DNA from: Chryseosolibacter sp040902445
GTDB taxonomy: Bacteria; Bacteroidota; Bacteroidia; Cytophagales; Cyclobacteriaceae
Reading direction: 5' to 3'
Assembly: GCA_040902445.1 (NCBI GenBank)
Contig: JBBDXJ010000260.1
Span: 1 to 64,000, forward strand
DNA: 64,000 nucleotides
A model generated the notes under the pieces. It saw only the letters and a list, made by a program, of their open reading frames with translations, had not been told where the DNA came from and did no database searches. Made by a program: the position numbers and the translations under genes. Positions 45,885-55,024 of the stretch are shown here, one piece after another; within the stretch, counting starts at the first letter, position 1; each line of letters opens with the position of its first letter.

Positions 45885-46568
45885 ATGAAAATCCTTCTTT
45901 TTACAGTGGTCATCGTCGTTGCCTTGTACAGTTGCAAGAGCAACACCGGTGAGTCGTCCTCAAAAAGTTTATTCAATGGTAAGGATCTTACGGGGTGGCA
46001 CGTCGATGTTCCGAAAATGGATAATGACACCGCTGAGAAAAGTCCTTTTGTTGTGCGAAATAGTATGCTGGTGAGTTTAGGTACGCCGGGAGGGCATCTT
46101 ATCACTGATGCCGTATATAAAAATTATCGACTTGAGGTTGAATACCGTTTTGCTGGTGTTCCTGGGAACTGCGGGGTCCTTGTGCATGCATCAACACCGA
46201 GGGCGCTTTATGAAATGTTTCCCAAATCAATTGAAGTGCAGATGTTTCATGAGAATGCCGGAGATTTCTGGTGCATCGTTGAAGATATTAGGGTGCCGGA
46301 CATGGAAGAAAGACGCGGACCTAAAGAAAACTGGGGCATAACAGAAGGCAAGGGGCGGCGAATTCTAAACCTCACCGATGGATCAGAAAAGCCAGTTGGT
46401 GAATGGAACAACATGCTGATCGAATGTCAGGGTAACAGTGTAAAAGTATGGGTGAACGGCGTCCCTGTCAATCACGGTACAGACTGCACCGCCAGCGAAG
46501 GCAACATCGCCCTCCAGGCGGAAGGATCGGAGGTGGAATTCAGGAAGGTGGAGCTTACTCCGCTCTAG
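45885..46568 (+). CDS. DUF1080 (3-keto-disaccharide hydrolase type) lipoprotein
   Basis: 227 residues with a lipobox (ALYSC). The DUF1080 beta-sandwich is shown by SLFNGKDLTGW, then EVEYRF and NCGVLVHAS, and a C-terminal WNNMLIECQGNSVKVWVNG. The family includes 3-keto-glycoside hydrolases and is widespread in Bacteroidota sugar clusters. A second, divergent DUF1080 gene lies at 61184. Substrate unknown. Confidence 0.87.
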   Translation: MKILLFTVVIVVALYSCKSNTGESSSKSLFNGKDLTGWHVDVPKMDNDTAEKSPFVVRNSMLVSLGTPGGHLITDAVYKNYRLEVEYRFAGVPGNCGVLVHASTPRALYEMFPKSIEVQMFHENAGDFWCIVEDIRVPDMEERRGPKENWGITEGKGRRILNLTDGSEKPVGEWNNMLIECQGNSVKVWVNGVPVNHGTDCTASEGNIALQAEGSEVEFRKVELTPL

Positions 46569-46640
46569 GCTCTATTCAAACCCATTTCCGTATTTCCTCA
46601 TTCTACCGTAACTTCGGATGCAATTCAAAACCATTAAGCC

Positions 46641-47090
46641 ATGGAACTACAGGTGAATGAAAAGAAGTATTCCGTCGAGGCGCACGCTGGCGAGAGTCTG
46701 TTGAGTGTGTTGCGGGACCGGCTCGATCTGACAGGAAGTAAGTATGGATGCGGCGAAGGTTCTTGCGGAGCCTGCACGGTGCTCGTCAGTGGTGCCGCCG
46801 TTCGCTCGTGTATCCTTCCGGCCAGCAGCGCGGTGGGAAAAGAGATCACTACCATTGAGGGCTTGCAAAAAAACGGATCGCTTCATCGGGTTCAAACAGC
46901 TTTTTTGAAAGTTGATGTATTTCAATGTGCCTATTGCGCACCCGGCATGATCATGTCGGCTGTCAGCCTGCTGGAGAAAAATCCCAAACCTTCTGCGCAA
47001 GATATTACCCAGGCTATGCAAGGCAACGTTTGCCGCTGCGGTACCTACCCACGAGTTGTGAAAGCCATTCAGGAAGCCGCCAAAATTTAA
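46641..47090 (+). CDS. Isoquinoline-1-oxidoreductase-type [2Fe-2S] small subunit
   Basis: 149 residues with two [2Fe-2S] centres: the plant-type motif YGCGEGSCGACTVL and the four-helix motif CAYCAPGMIMS with NVCRCGTYPRV. This is the electron-transfer subunit of an iorAB-type molybdenum hydroxylase. It lies 3 bp before the large-subunit gene. No FAD subunit is present, as is normal for this class. Confidence 0.92.
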   Translation: MELQVNEKKYSVEAHAGESLLSVLRDRLDLTGSKYGCGEGSCGACTVLVSGAAVRSCILPASSAVGKEITTIEGLQKNGSLHRVQTAFLKVDVFQCAYCAPGMIMSAVSLLEKNPKPSAQDITQAMQGNVCRCGTYPRVVKAIQEAAKI

Positions 47091-47093
47091 AGC

Positions 47094-49235
47094 ATGGATA
47101 TGAAGCAGAAAGAACCAATTGATATCACCGCACCGGAGCAATATGAACTTAATGAAGCCCCGGTGTACCAGTTCAATATGAACCGCCGCAGATTCTTCCA
47201 GGCAATGGGAAGTGGAGTTGCCATTGCGTTCACTACTTACAAAAGCATTGGTGGCGTTTTGTCGGAAGAGCTGAAAGCGCCTGAAGACCAGGTTGGCGCG
47301 TGGATACACATAGGAGAATCCGGGAATGTCACTATCTATACGGGTAAAGCAGAGGTAGGACAGAACATCCGTACTTCACTTGCCCAGATCGTTGCCGAAG
47401 AGTTAGACGTGCGCATGGAAAAGATCGACATGATCCTCGGCGATACTGAACTGACTCCTTACGACCGGGGAACATTCGGAAGCCGCTCGATCCCTTACAT
47501 GGGTCCGCAATTGCGCAAGGCTGCGGCAACAGCGCGCGAAGTGCTTTTGGAAATGGCTGCGAAAGAATGGAAAGCCGACCGCGCTACGCTGTTTATCGAG
47601 AAAGGTGAAGTAAAAAGCAGGCAGACAAAACAAACGATCAATATAGGCAAACTCACCCAGGGAAAAGAAATCGTAAAAGGAATTAACGAGCAGGTATCGG
47701 TAACTCCGCCTGAAAAATGGAAAATATCCGGAACGTCTGTTGCCAAGGTGAATGGCGAATCCTTTGTTACAGGTATACACAAATTCGTCACGGACATTAA
47801 ACTGCCGGGGATGCTGTATGGAAAAGTGCTGCGCGCACCCGCTTATGGCGCTACCTTATCATCGGCTGATGTCTCTGCGGCAAAAAAAATCAAGGATGTC
47901 GTCGTTGTTCAGGATGGAAATTTCATCGGAGTGGCGGCCCCGGATCTCCATACTGCTTCACAAGCGCTGGCAGCTATAAAGGCGGAATGGAAAACCGTCC
48001 CTCAGCCAGGCCGTGGCGAGATATTCGAACATCTCAAGAAAACGGCGCAGGAAAGAAGTGGACGCGATAGCGATTCGACCGGCGATGTGGCGGGGGCTTT
48101 AAACAAAGCGGAAGTTAAAATTGAACAAACCTTTCATGTTGACTACATCGCGCACGCGCCTCTTGAATCCAGGGCTGGAGTTGCACAGTGGGCGAATAAT
48201 AAACTTACAGTTTGGACTGGCACGCAAAGACCTTTTGGAGTTCAGGAGGAGCTTGCCGAAGTATTTAATATTCCTAAGGAAAATATACGGGTGATCATGC
48301 CCGATACAGGTTCGGGTTATGGCGGAAAACACACGAGTGAGGCTGGTATCGAAGCTGCGCGCCTGGCGAAGGAAGCGAACAAACCCGTTAAACTTGTCTG
48401 GACCCGGGAAGAAGAATTTACCTGGGCATATTTTCGCCCCGCGGGAGTGATTGAGGTAAAAGCTGGTGCGGATAAAAATGGTATAGTTACAGCGTGGGAG
48501 TTTCACAATTACAATTCGGGCGGTTCCGGTATTCAGACCCCTTATGAGGTGGCGAGCAGGAAAATACAGTTTCATCCCTCAGACTCACCGTTGCGCCAGG
48601 GTTCCTATCGCGGACTTGCCGCCACGGCAAATGTTTTTGCGCGGGAATCCATCATGAACGACCTCGCAATAGAATTGAAGATGGACCCCCTCACATTCCG
48701 CCTTAAGAACCTGAAAGAAGAACGGATGATCAATGTATTGAAAGGCGCGGCGGAAAAATTCGGATGGGCGAATTACAAAGCTGCACCCGGCCATGGGATA
48801 GGTATCGCCTGCGGAACTGAAAAGGGAAGTTTTGTTGCTACCTGTGCAGAAGTTGCGTTCGATCGCTCTAATGAAGAAGTAAAAGTGTTGCGGGCGGTCA
48901 CTGCTTTTGAGTGCGGAGCAATTATTAATCCGGAGCACCTTGAAAATCAGATCCAGGGTTCAGTGGTTCAGGGCCTGGGGGGTGCATTGTTTGAGTGGAT
49001 TGACTTTAAAGACGGAAAGATCCTGAATGCCCGGTTTTCCGACTACCGCGTTCCGCGTTTTGGCGACCTTCCCGTTCTTGAAACGGTGATGCTCAACCGG
49101 AAGGATATTCCGTCGTTGGGAGCAGGGGAGACCCCGATTCTCGGTATCGCCCCGGCTATACGCAATGCTATTGCCAATGCAACGGGTAAGAAACTATTTT
49201 CACTGCCCCTCGTACCGAATGGATTGAAGGTTTGA
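47094..49235 (+). CDS. Xanthine-dehydrogenase-family molybdopterin subunit with Tat signal
   Basis: 713 residues from ATG 47094 (ATG 47100 is possible). A twin-arginine motif (NRRRFFQ, about 25-31) and hydrophobic stretch follow an unusually long polar head, predicting Tat export of the folded complex. The aldehyde oxidase/xanthine dehydrogenase fold shows GTFGSRSIPYMGPQ, DTGSGYGGKHTSE and QGSYRGLAATANVFARES, and the catalytic Glu lies in GAGETPILGIAPAIRNA. The substrate is likely a heterocycle or aldehyde (unknown). No cofactor-maturation gene is adjacent. A GGTTGCC heptad repeat follows three bases after the stop. Confidence 0.88.
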   Translation: MDMKQKEPIDITAPEQYELNEAPVYQFNMNRRRFFQAMGSGVAIAFTTYKSIGGVLSEELKAPEDQVGAWIHIGESGNVTIYTGKAEVGQNIRTSLAQIVAEELDVRMEKIDMILGDTELTPYDRGTFGSRSIPYMGPQLRKAAATAREVLLEMAAKEWKADRATLFIEKGEVKSRQTKQTINIGKLTQGKEIVKGINEQVSVTPPEKWKISGTSVAKVNGESFVTGIHKFVTDIKLPGMLYGKVLRAPAYGATLSSADVSAAKKIKDVVVVQDGNFIGVAAPDLHTASQALAAIKAEWKTVPQPGRGEIFEHLKKTAQERSGRDSDSTGDVAGALNKAEVKIEQTFHVDYIAHAPLESRAGVAQWANNKLTVWTGTQRPFGVQEELAEVFNIPKENIRVIMPDTGSGYGGKHTSEAGIEAARLAKEANKPVKLVWTREEEFTWAYFRPAGVIEVKAGADKNGIVTAWEFHNYNSGGSGIQTPYEVASRKIQFHPSDSPLRQGSYRGLAATANVFARESIMNDLAIELKMDPLTFRLKNLKEERMINVLKGAAEKFGWANYKAAPGHGIGIACGTEKGSFVATCAEVAFDRSNEEVKVLRAVTAFECGAIINPEHLENQIQGSVVQGLGGALFEWIDFKDGKILNARFSDYRVPRFGDLPVLETVMLNRKDIPSLGAGETPILGIAPAIRNAIANATGKKLFSLPLVPNGLKV

Positions 49236-49237
49236 GT

Positions 49238-49258
49238 GGTTGCCGGTTGCCAGTACGC
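49238..49258. repeat. GGTTGCC period-7 array after the molybdoenzyme stop codon
   Basis: Two exact GGTTGCC units and a decayed third begin three bases after the stop codon. Same unit family as 18116-18192 and 51411-51466. Confidence 0.65.
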
Positions 49259-49267
49259 CCGGGAGAG

Positions 49268-49299
49268 ACTTTCTGAAAGTTCTAAAACTTTCAGAAAGT
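49268..49299. repeat. Perfect 14-bp inverted repeat with 4-nt loop
   Basis: Arms 49268-49281 and 49286-49299 are fully complementary. Each arm is itself near-palindromic (ACTTTC-T-GAAAGT). There is no T-run after it, so it is more a REP-like palindrome than an intrinsic terminator, though it lies downstream of the molybdoenzyme operon and could stabilise its 3' end. Confidence 0.75.
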
Positions 49300-49434
49300 T
49301 GTGGGCAGATGTTCACCGCTGAACAGGGATTGTACGGTTATGAAACCCTGTTGTTTACGAACACCTCAAATCGTATTCTAATCCCCACACTTGAACTGGC
49401 AGTTGATTTGCATAGTGTCTGACCAAAAGAATAA

Positions 49435-49635
49435 ATGAAGGTTTTTATTTCTCTGGTACTCTGGTGTTTTTTGCTGGTGATCTGCTGGCCTATTGCCCTG
49501 ATCATGCTGTTTCTTTTTCCCCTCTTCTGGCTTCTTCTCCTGCCTTTTAAAATCGTTGGATTGACAATTGAGTTGGTCTTTAGACTCATCAGTGCGGTGC
49601 TTCTTTTTCCTTTCCGCATATTTTCTAAAGCATAA
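49435..49635 (+). CDS. Small hydrophobic membrane protein
   Basis: 66 residues, almost entirely two hydrophobic segments (about 3-30 and 32-62) with short basic ends (FRIFSKA). ATG start, no recognised domain. The composition could be that of a real small inner-membrane protein; function unknown. Confidence 0.6.
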   Translation: MKVFISLVLWCFLLVICWPIALIMLFLFPLFWLLLLPFKIVGLTIELVFRLISAVLLFPFRIFSKA

Positions 49636-50142
49636 TGCCGGATCTGACTTACTAAATCTGGTACTTTGAACCCGTTCCGGAAAGCTCTTCGATTCAAATC
49701 TGCTTCCGTGCGCCAAAAAAGATTTTCTCCCGAGTGGAATTTCCTGTCCATGGGACTCCTGTGGAGTGGCGCACTTGCATGCTTAAACTTTCTGCTTCGC
49801 TCATTAGTGAAGTGTAAACCGAGCGAGTGGGGTCATGCTAATCATTTTTGTGCGCACCTTCATACTCATCCCCAGGTCTACCTCACCCCCCTGAAAAAGA
49901 GTAGGAATTAAAATGCGCATGTAGAAGGGTGAGGTGATTGAGCCGAAGGCTTTTTAGTCAGGCCCGGGTGAAATAGCTTTGGAGGATCGGCTTTAGCCAA
50001 ATAATCGACTCCGCACTACATTTAACGAGACCCCAGGACTTTCCAGGTATTTAACAAAGCAAATTTTACGGTGCCAGTTAAGGAAAGTCTTTTGTTTTCC
50101 ATAAAAATCAAAGCCATATTTCATACCATAATCAACAATCCT
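49636..50142. other. Intergenic region of about 500 bp
   Basis: No convincing gene. Possible reading frames here have weak starts and odd composition. Short inverted arms (ACCTCACCC near 49880 and GGGTGAGGT near 49929) lie about 40 bp apart. The promoter of the amidohydrolase gene is presumably at its right end. Confidence 0.4.
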
Positions 50143-51411
50143 ATGAAACCCCTATTGCTCACGCCCCGGCCAAAAATCCTCATAATAGTATTGCTGCTTT
50201 TCAGCCATTTTGTTCCGGCCCAGCAATATGCCATCGTCATCAAAGATGGACATGTCATAGACCCGAAAAACAATATCAATGCCCTGATGGACGTGGCTAT
50301 TCAGGATGGAAAGATCGTCGCGGTGGCGAAGACTATCGACGGAAACCAGTCGCGGCAGGTGGTTAACGCAAAAGGTATGTATGTTGTCCCCGGCCTGATC
50401 GATATTCATGGACATGTATTTTATGGAACTGAAGCTGACCACGCCTACAGCAACGGGACCTCTGCTATCTCTCCTGACGGATTTACATTTCGTGTCGGCG
50501 TGACAACTAACGTCGATGCAGGAGGGGCGGGATGGAAAACCTTTGCAACCTTTATACAGAATGTAATTGACGTAGCCCAGACCCGCGTACTGGCTTTTTT
50601 GAACATCGTCGGTGAAGGTATGCGCGGCGGAGTTTATGAACAAAACACCAACGACATGGACCCGAAAATGGCGGCTGCCGTTGCCAGAAGATATCGCGAC
50701 CATATCGTGGGGTTTAAAGTAGCTCACTACAACGGACCTGAATGGACTCCGGTGGACAATGCCGTGAAAGCCGGCGAAACTGCGAAGGTTCCCGTGATGA
50801 TCGACTTTGGCGGCAACACTCCACCGTTATCGATCAGGGAATTGTTCTTCGACCACCTGCGTCCCGGAGATATTTTCACCCATGCCTTCGGCCAGCTCGG
50901 AAGTCGCGAGGCGATAGTGGAGGTCAGCAACAACACAGTGAAGCCTTTTGTATGGGAAGCGCAGAAACGCGGAATCATTTTCGATGTGGGTTATGGCGGC
51001 ATAAGCTTCTCGTATTCCCAGGCAATACCAGCGCTGAAGAATAAATTTTTTCCCAACACCATCAGCACAGATCTTCATATCGGAAGCATGAATGGTTCCA
51101 TGAAGGATATGCTCAGTGTCATGTCGAAGTTTCACCAGATGGGTATGGATCTGCCGGCCCTTATCAAGGCCTCAACGTGGAGCCCTGCCGTTGCTATTAA
51201 ACGCGAAGAACTCGGACACCTTTCAGTCGGCGCTGACGCGGATGTAGCCATTCTCAACCTGCGCCAGGGAGATTTTGGCTTTTTTGATTATACAGGTCTC
51301 AAAGTTAAAGGTGACAAAAAATTTGAGTGTGAAATGACCGTCCGCAATGGCAGGATTGTCTATGACCTGAATGGCATAGCCACCCCGGTGGTTATCAGAA
51401 GGGGGAATTAG
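50143..51411 (+). CDS. Secreted amidohydrolase/deacetylase family metallohydrolase
   Basis: 422 residues from ATG 50143, which gives a signal peptide ending VPAQ; the frame is open upstream to 50071 but that start would bury the signal. The dihydroorotase-like amidohydrolase fold shows GLIDIHGHVFYG (metal-binding HxH), FKVAHYNGPEW with the bridging Lys, then THAFGQLG and STDLHIGS. It ends with the composite beta-sandwich (GADADVAILNL). Substrate unknown; family members include N-acyl-amino-acid deacetylases. A GTTGCGG heptad repeat begins at the stop. Confidence 0.87.
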   Translation: MKPLLLTPRPKILIIVLLLFSHFVPAQQYAIVIKDGHVIDPKNNINALMDVAIQDGKIVAVAKTIDGNQSRQVVNAKGMYVVPGLIDIHGHVFYGTEADHAYSNGTSAISPDGFTFRVGVTTNVDAGGAGWKTFATFIQNVIDVAQTRVLAFLNIVGEGMRGGVYEQNTNDMDPKMAAAVARRYRDHIVGFKVAHYNGPEWTPVDNAVKAGETAKVPVMIDFGGNTPPLSIRELFFDHLRPGDIFTHAFGQLGSREAIVEVSNNTVKPFVWEAQKRGIIFDVGYGGISFSYSQAIPALKNKFFPNTISTDLHIGSMNGSMKDMLSVMSKFHQMGMDLPALIKASTWSPAVAIKREELGHLSVGADADVAILNLRQGDFGFFDYTGLKVKGDKKFECEMTVRNGRIVYDLNGIATPVVIRRGN

Positions 51412-51466
51412 TTGCGGGTTGCCTGCCAGTTGCAAGATACCGGTTGCCGGTTCTGGTACCGGTCTG
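51411..51466. repeat. Degenerate GGTTGCC period-7 array at a stop codon
   Basis: About eight 7-bp units (GTTGCGG, GTTGCCT, then decayed and GCCGGTT forms) begin at the last base of the amidohydrolase stop codon. Confidence 0.65.
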
Positions 51467-51529
51467 ACGGCTATGTTATTCCTCATAAATAAATTCTGAG
51501 TATTTAATGCGTTATCAAATGGCGCTCCC

Positions 51530-51561
51530 CATCAGAGTCACCGGTCTCCGGGACTCTGATG
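51530..51561. repeat. Palindrome CATCAGAGTC/GACTCTGATG with 12-nt loop
   Basis: A perfect 10-bp stem encloses a 12-nt loop. It shares the core CAGAGTC-12 nt-GACTCTG with 23098-23127, and the loops match at about 9 of 12 positions when one copy is inverted. This marks a dispersed palindromic family. The rest of the gap to 51692 is plain A+T-rich sequence. Confidence 0.75.
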
Positions 51562-51691
51562 TTCCTGCCGCAATGTGATTCTTATTACTGGCCGCGCTGT
51601 TAAAGCCCTCTGACGGCTAATGATAGTCGATCAGGGAAGATTTGTTAAATTGGTATTTGATAGCTAGCATACCTGATCAAACCCCAAAATT

Positions 51692-53113
51692 ATGCGCTTA
51701 CCCCTAACAATCCTGTTGACCATATGCGCCTTTTCCTGCTTGGCGCAGGATGGCTATAATATTCAATTCAAGGTATCTGGGTTGAAAGACACTACTGTTT
51801 ATCTTGGATACTTTATCAATGAAAGCTCATTTGTTAAAGACACGGCAACTGTAAATTCAAAGGGTGAGTTTGCTTTTCAGGGAAGCAAGCCGTTGCTGGC
51901 AGGCGTTTACATGTTGGTTTTGAACAGGGCAAAGCAATTTGAATTTCTGGTGGCAGACGATCAGCATTTTACACTGGTCACAGACAGAACCGACTATGTT
52001 CAAAACATGAAAATTTCCGGCGACAGGGATAACACCCTTTTCTTTGAAAATATTTTCTTTAACATCGCGCGAAATAAGGAGGCAGAACCATTTGTTAAAA
52101 TCCTTCAGGACAGCGCCACGAAGGAGGACGAAAAGAAAGGTGCGCGCGAAGAGATGAATAAGATCAATGCAAAAGTCCTCGCTTATCAGGAGGACCTGAT
52201 CCAAAAAAACGGGTCGACATTTACAGGGAGGATCATCAAGTCGGGTAAGCCCGTAAGAATTCCCGATCCCCCGAAAAGGGCTGACGGCACAATTGATTCA
52301 ACGTTTCAGTTGAGATGGTATCGAGAACATTTTTTTGATCATTTCGATTTATCTGATGAGGCTTTGCTCCGCCTTCCCAGACCAGTATACCGGGATAAGA
52401 TATATCAATACCTGGACAAATTGTACCCGCCCCAGGCAGATTCGCTTACAAAAGCCATTGCCCGTATCGTTGCTAAAGCGAAAAAGAATCCGGAGACTTA
52501 TAAATATTCCGTCTTTCTCAGTGTCCTCAAATATCAGAGTCATGAGATCATGGGCCTGGATGAAGTTTACGTCAATCTGTACGATACATATTTTGCTTCC
52601 GGCGAAATGGATTTCTGGGCAAATGCAAACCTGAAAAAGAATTTTAAGGAGCAGGCGGAAAGATTCAGGAAAAGTCTCATTGGAAAGACCGGACCTAACC
52701 TCATCATGCAGGATGTGAACCTGAAACCTCGTGCGTTGTACGATATTAAAAACAAGTACTCCATTCTGTATGTTTTCAAGCCGGATTGTCCCAGTTGTAA
52801 GGAAGAGACGCCCAAGCTTCTCAATTTTTACAACCAAAAGAAATTTGATGTTGAGGTCTTTGCCGTATGCAGTGATTCGAGTATGAGGAACATGAGGGAT
52901 TACATTAAAGAACTAAACCTGAAATGGATCACGGTCAATGGCCCAAGGTCATACGTCGGACCCTATCAGGACCTTTATGATGCGATGTCGACACCCACCC
53001 TATATGTTCTGGATGAGAAAAAGAAGATCATAGGCAAGAAGATCCCCTCTGAAAAACTGGAAGATTTTTTAACCCAATATGAAAGGATCCAGAAATTGCG
53101 AGCTCGGCTGTAG
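51692..53113 (+). CDS. Secreted thioredoxin-like protein (DUF4369/AhpC-TSA type)
   Basis: 473 residues with a signal peptide (ending SCLAQ). The N-terminal domain resembles DUF4369 (KVSGLKDTTVYLGYF). A helical middle region (about 110-320) resembles DUF5106, and the C-terminal thioredoxin fold (about 330-473) has the redox motif CPSC (about 369-372) and TPTLYVLDEKKKI. Periplasmic thiol-disulfide oxidoreductases of this layout are common in Bacteroidota. Partner unknown. Confidence 0.85.
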   Translation: MRLPLTILLTICAFSCLAQDGYNIQFKVSGLKDTTVYLGYFINESSFVKDTATVNSKGEFAFQGSKPLLAGVYMLVLNRAKQFEFLVADDQHFTLVTDRTDYVQNMKISGDRDNTLFFENIFFNIARNKEAEPFVKILQDSATKEDEKKGAREEMNKINAKVLAYQEDLIQKNGSTFTGRIIKSGKPVRIPDPPKRADGTIDSTFQLRWYREHFFDHFDLSDEALLRLPRPVYRDKIYQYLDKLYPPQADSLTKAIARIVAKAKKNPETYKYSVFLSVLKYQSHEIMGLDEVYVNLYDTYFASGEMDFWANANLKKNFKEQAERFRKSLIGKTGPNLIMQDVNLKPRALYDIKNKYSILYVFKPDCPSCKEETPKLLNFYNQKKFDVEVFAVCSDSSMRNMRDYIKELNLKWITVNGPRSYVGPYQDLYDAMSTPTLYVLDEKKKIIGKKIPSEKLEDFLTQYERIQKLRARL

Positions 53114-53145
53114 GCCCCCTCGTTGCTGCTGAGACAATCTGCGTG

Positions 53146-53937
53146 ATGAACAAATCAACCTTTCATATAACACGCATGGATTGCGCTTCGGAGGAGCAGC
53201 TGATCCGAATGAAATTGGAAGGAGATATTGCCATATATTCATTATCCTTTAATATCCCGGAAAGAGAACTTGTCGTGTTTCACGATCACTCGTCACAAAC
53301 CGTCGCGCAAAAAGTGAATGAACTCAACCTCGGGTCGACTTTACTTGAGTCGGTTGAAGTTGAAACGTCCGGCGACGTCGACACGACCACACAACATAAG
53401 CTACTGTGGACCGTTCTCGCGATCAACTTTGGCTGTTTTGTCCTTGAGATTGTCACCGGTTTTACCTCGCGTTCGATGGGACTGGTGGCTGATTCGCTTG
53501 ACATGCTTGCGTATGCATTTGTGTATGGACTTGCATTGTTTGTGGTAGGCGGAACGGCGATACGTAAGAAGAGCATTGCAACAGCCGCGGGTTATCTCCA
53601 AATGGTTCTCGCAATAGTTGGTTTTACTGAAGCGCTGAGAAGATTTATGGGATATGATCTTGCTCCGGACTTTGGCACAATGATCGTTATTTCAATCATT
53701 GCCCTTTCCGGAAACGCTATTTGCCTCTGGCTTCTGCAACGATCGAAAAGCACGGAACCACATATGAAAGCCAGTATGATCTTTACTTCCAACGATGTGA
53801 TCATCAACATCGGCGTCATCGCTGCGGGCGTAATGGTCTATATCACAGGTTCTAACAAACCTGATCTCATTGTTGGCAGCATCATATTCTTTATCGTCAC
53901 CCGTGGTGCGCTCCGGATTTTAAAGCTGGGGAACTAG
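53146..53937 (+). CDS. CDF-like cation transporter with N-terminal HMA-like domain
   Basis: 263 residues from ATG 53146 (a GTG lies at 53143). Residues 1-65 resemble a heavy-metal-associated domain (ITRMDCASEEQL), but only one Cys is present, so metal binding is doubtful. Six TM segments follow; SMGLVADSLDMLAYAFVYG is TM2 and IFTSNDVIINIGV is TM5 of the CDF family. The second TM2 metal-site position, usually Asp after DSLDMLA, is Tyr here. It may therefore have altered metal preference or be inactive (inference). Confidence 0.8.
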   Translation: MNKSTFHITRMDCASEEQLIRMKLEGDIAIYSLSFNIPERELVVFHDHSSQTVAQKVNELNLGSTLLESVEVETSGDVDTTTQHKLLWTVLAINFGCFVLEIVTGFTSRSMGLVADSLDMLAYAFVYGLALFVVGGTAIRKKSIATAAGYLQMVLAIVGFTEALRRFMGYDLAPDFGTMIVISIIALSGNAICLWLLQRSKSTEPHMKASMIFTSNDVIINIGVIAAGVMVYITGSNKPDLIVGSIIFFIVTRGALRILKLGN

Positions 53938-54105
53938 TCATATAAGCTAGTGAATAACTATTCATCCCGTTTTTTAAAGTTTGAAATGTCGGGGTGATTT
54001 CCTGACTGTGCTTGTAGATGAGCTAAAAAAGGAAGGGAGAAACGTCTTGGTGCGGGAAAACGCTTCTCCTCCTGTAAATTACAAATGGTATTAAACGAGG
54101 GCAAG

Positions 54106-54690
54106 TTATTTGATCTGTCCCCTGATCTCGCCACCCGGGAGTTGTGTGGTGTGTACATTTACATAAGCGTTGCCGCTGCGGATTAAATCGACTACTGCTT
54201 CAAGTGATTTAACGCTGCCAATACAAGCCAGAGCATTAACATTTGCATCGGTAATCGTACCCTCCGCTAACACGCCATTGGAGACTCCAGTTGTTGGCGT
54301 TCCGAAAAGTGGTACGACTACCGGTCCGTTTACACCAGCTGCGGCACAATGGATGTGTGCTGCTCGTACATTTTCAATGTTGGCAACGATTAATTTATAA
54401 GACATTTCAGTTCCATCCTCACTAAGGTGGAAAATAACTTGTCCCTGCCCCGGCATAGCATTAGCCGGAACTTCATTACCTCCGGATAGATGGGCTGTAA
54501 AAGTTCGCTTCGCCATCAGGCTCTGTTCCGAGGCCTGAGCACTTAATTCGTCCGATAAAAGACCGATGTCAGAATTCCTGGGCGCCAGGCTTTCATCGTG
54601 CTGCATGCAGGCTGCAAAAAGGAGATAGCAGATCGTGATCACGCTTCCTTTCCACACCATTTTTGGAATTAATTGTAAACTCTTTTTCAT
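54106..54690 (-). CDS. CHRD-domain lipoprotein
   Basis: 194 residues with a lipoprotein signal (LLFAACMQ, Cys about 28). The CHRD domain (about 60-194) shows FTAHLSGGNEVPA, then AAHIHCAAAGVNGPVV and the closing YVNVHTTQLPGGEIRGQI. The domain is named from chordin and occurs in many secreted bacterial proteins of unknown role. It diverges from the SnoaL-like gene. Confidence 0.9.
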   Translation of the reverse strand: MKKSLQLIPKMVWKGSVITICYLLFAACMQHDESLAPRNSDIGLLSDELSAQASEQSLMAKRTFTAHLSGGNEVPANAMPGQGQVIFHLSEDGTEMSYKLIVANIENVRAAHIHCAAAGVNGPVVVPLFGTPTTGVSNGVLAEGTITDANVNALACIGSVKSLEAVVDLIRSGNAYVNVHTTQLPGGEIRGQIK

Positions 54691-55024
54691 AATTTTTAGA
54701 TTTTTTATTGGTGAACCCTGATGGCTACCATTTGTAAGATGTAAATAAAGTTAGGCGAAGTTTAATGATATCAACGAAAAAGTAGGCAATTATCTTCGCT
54801 GAAAAACTTCCTTTGCGACAAATCTCTGCGTGATGAATAGTGGTTTTAGAGTTGATATTATACTTGAATCGTACTGCATTAATATGCTATCTATCAAATA
54901 GTTATTGATAGATTATGAACTTTTGATTTATGTAATTGAGAAAAAGAATTTTTACTGTTGACACAGGGTTGTCAAAGTCAGGTGTTTCCTTTGAAACCGG
55001 AAATTTCAGTTAACATATAAGCAT
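54691..55024. promoter_or_regulatory. Divergent intergenic region with a 9-bp dyad at 54889-54913
   Basis: 334 bp between the divergent CHRD and SnoaL-like genes. It contains a perfect dyad (ATCTATCAA/TTGATAGAT, arms 54889-54897 and 54905-54913, 7-bp spacer) about 110 bp upstream of the SnoaL-like start. This is the size expected of a dimeric regulator site, but no regulator is encoded nearby. Confidence 0.4.

Noticed and set aside
49666..49911. Possible 81-residue gene with TTG start
   Set aside because: Weak start and no motif or credible composition.
53951..53964. Small palindrome TGAATA-AC-TATTCA after the CDF gene as terminator
   Set aside because: Short and A+T-rich; the T-run lies several bases beyond, so support is too weak.
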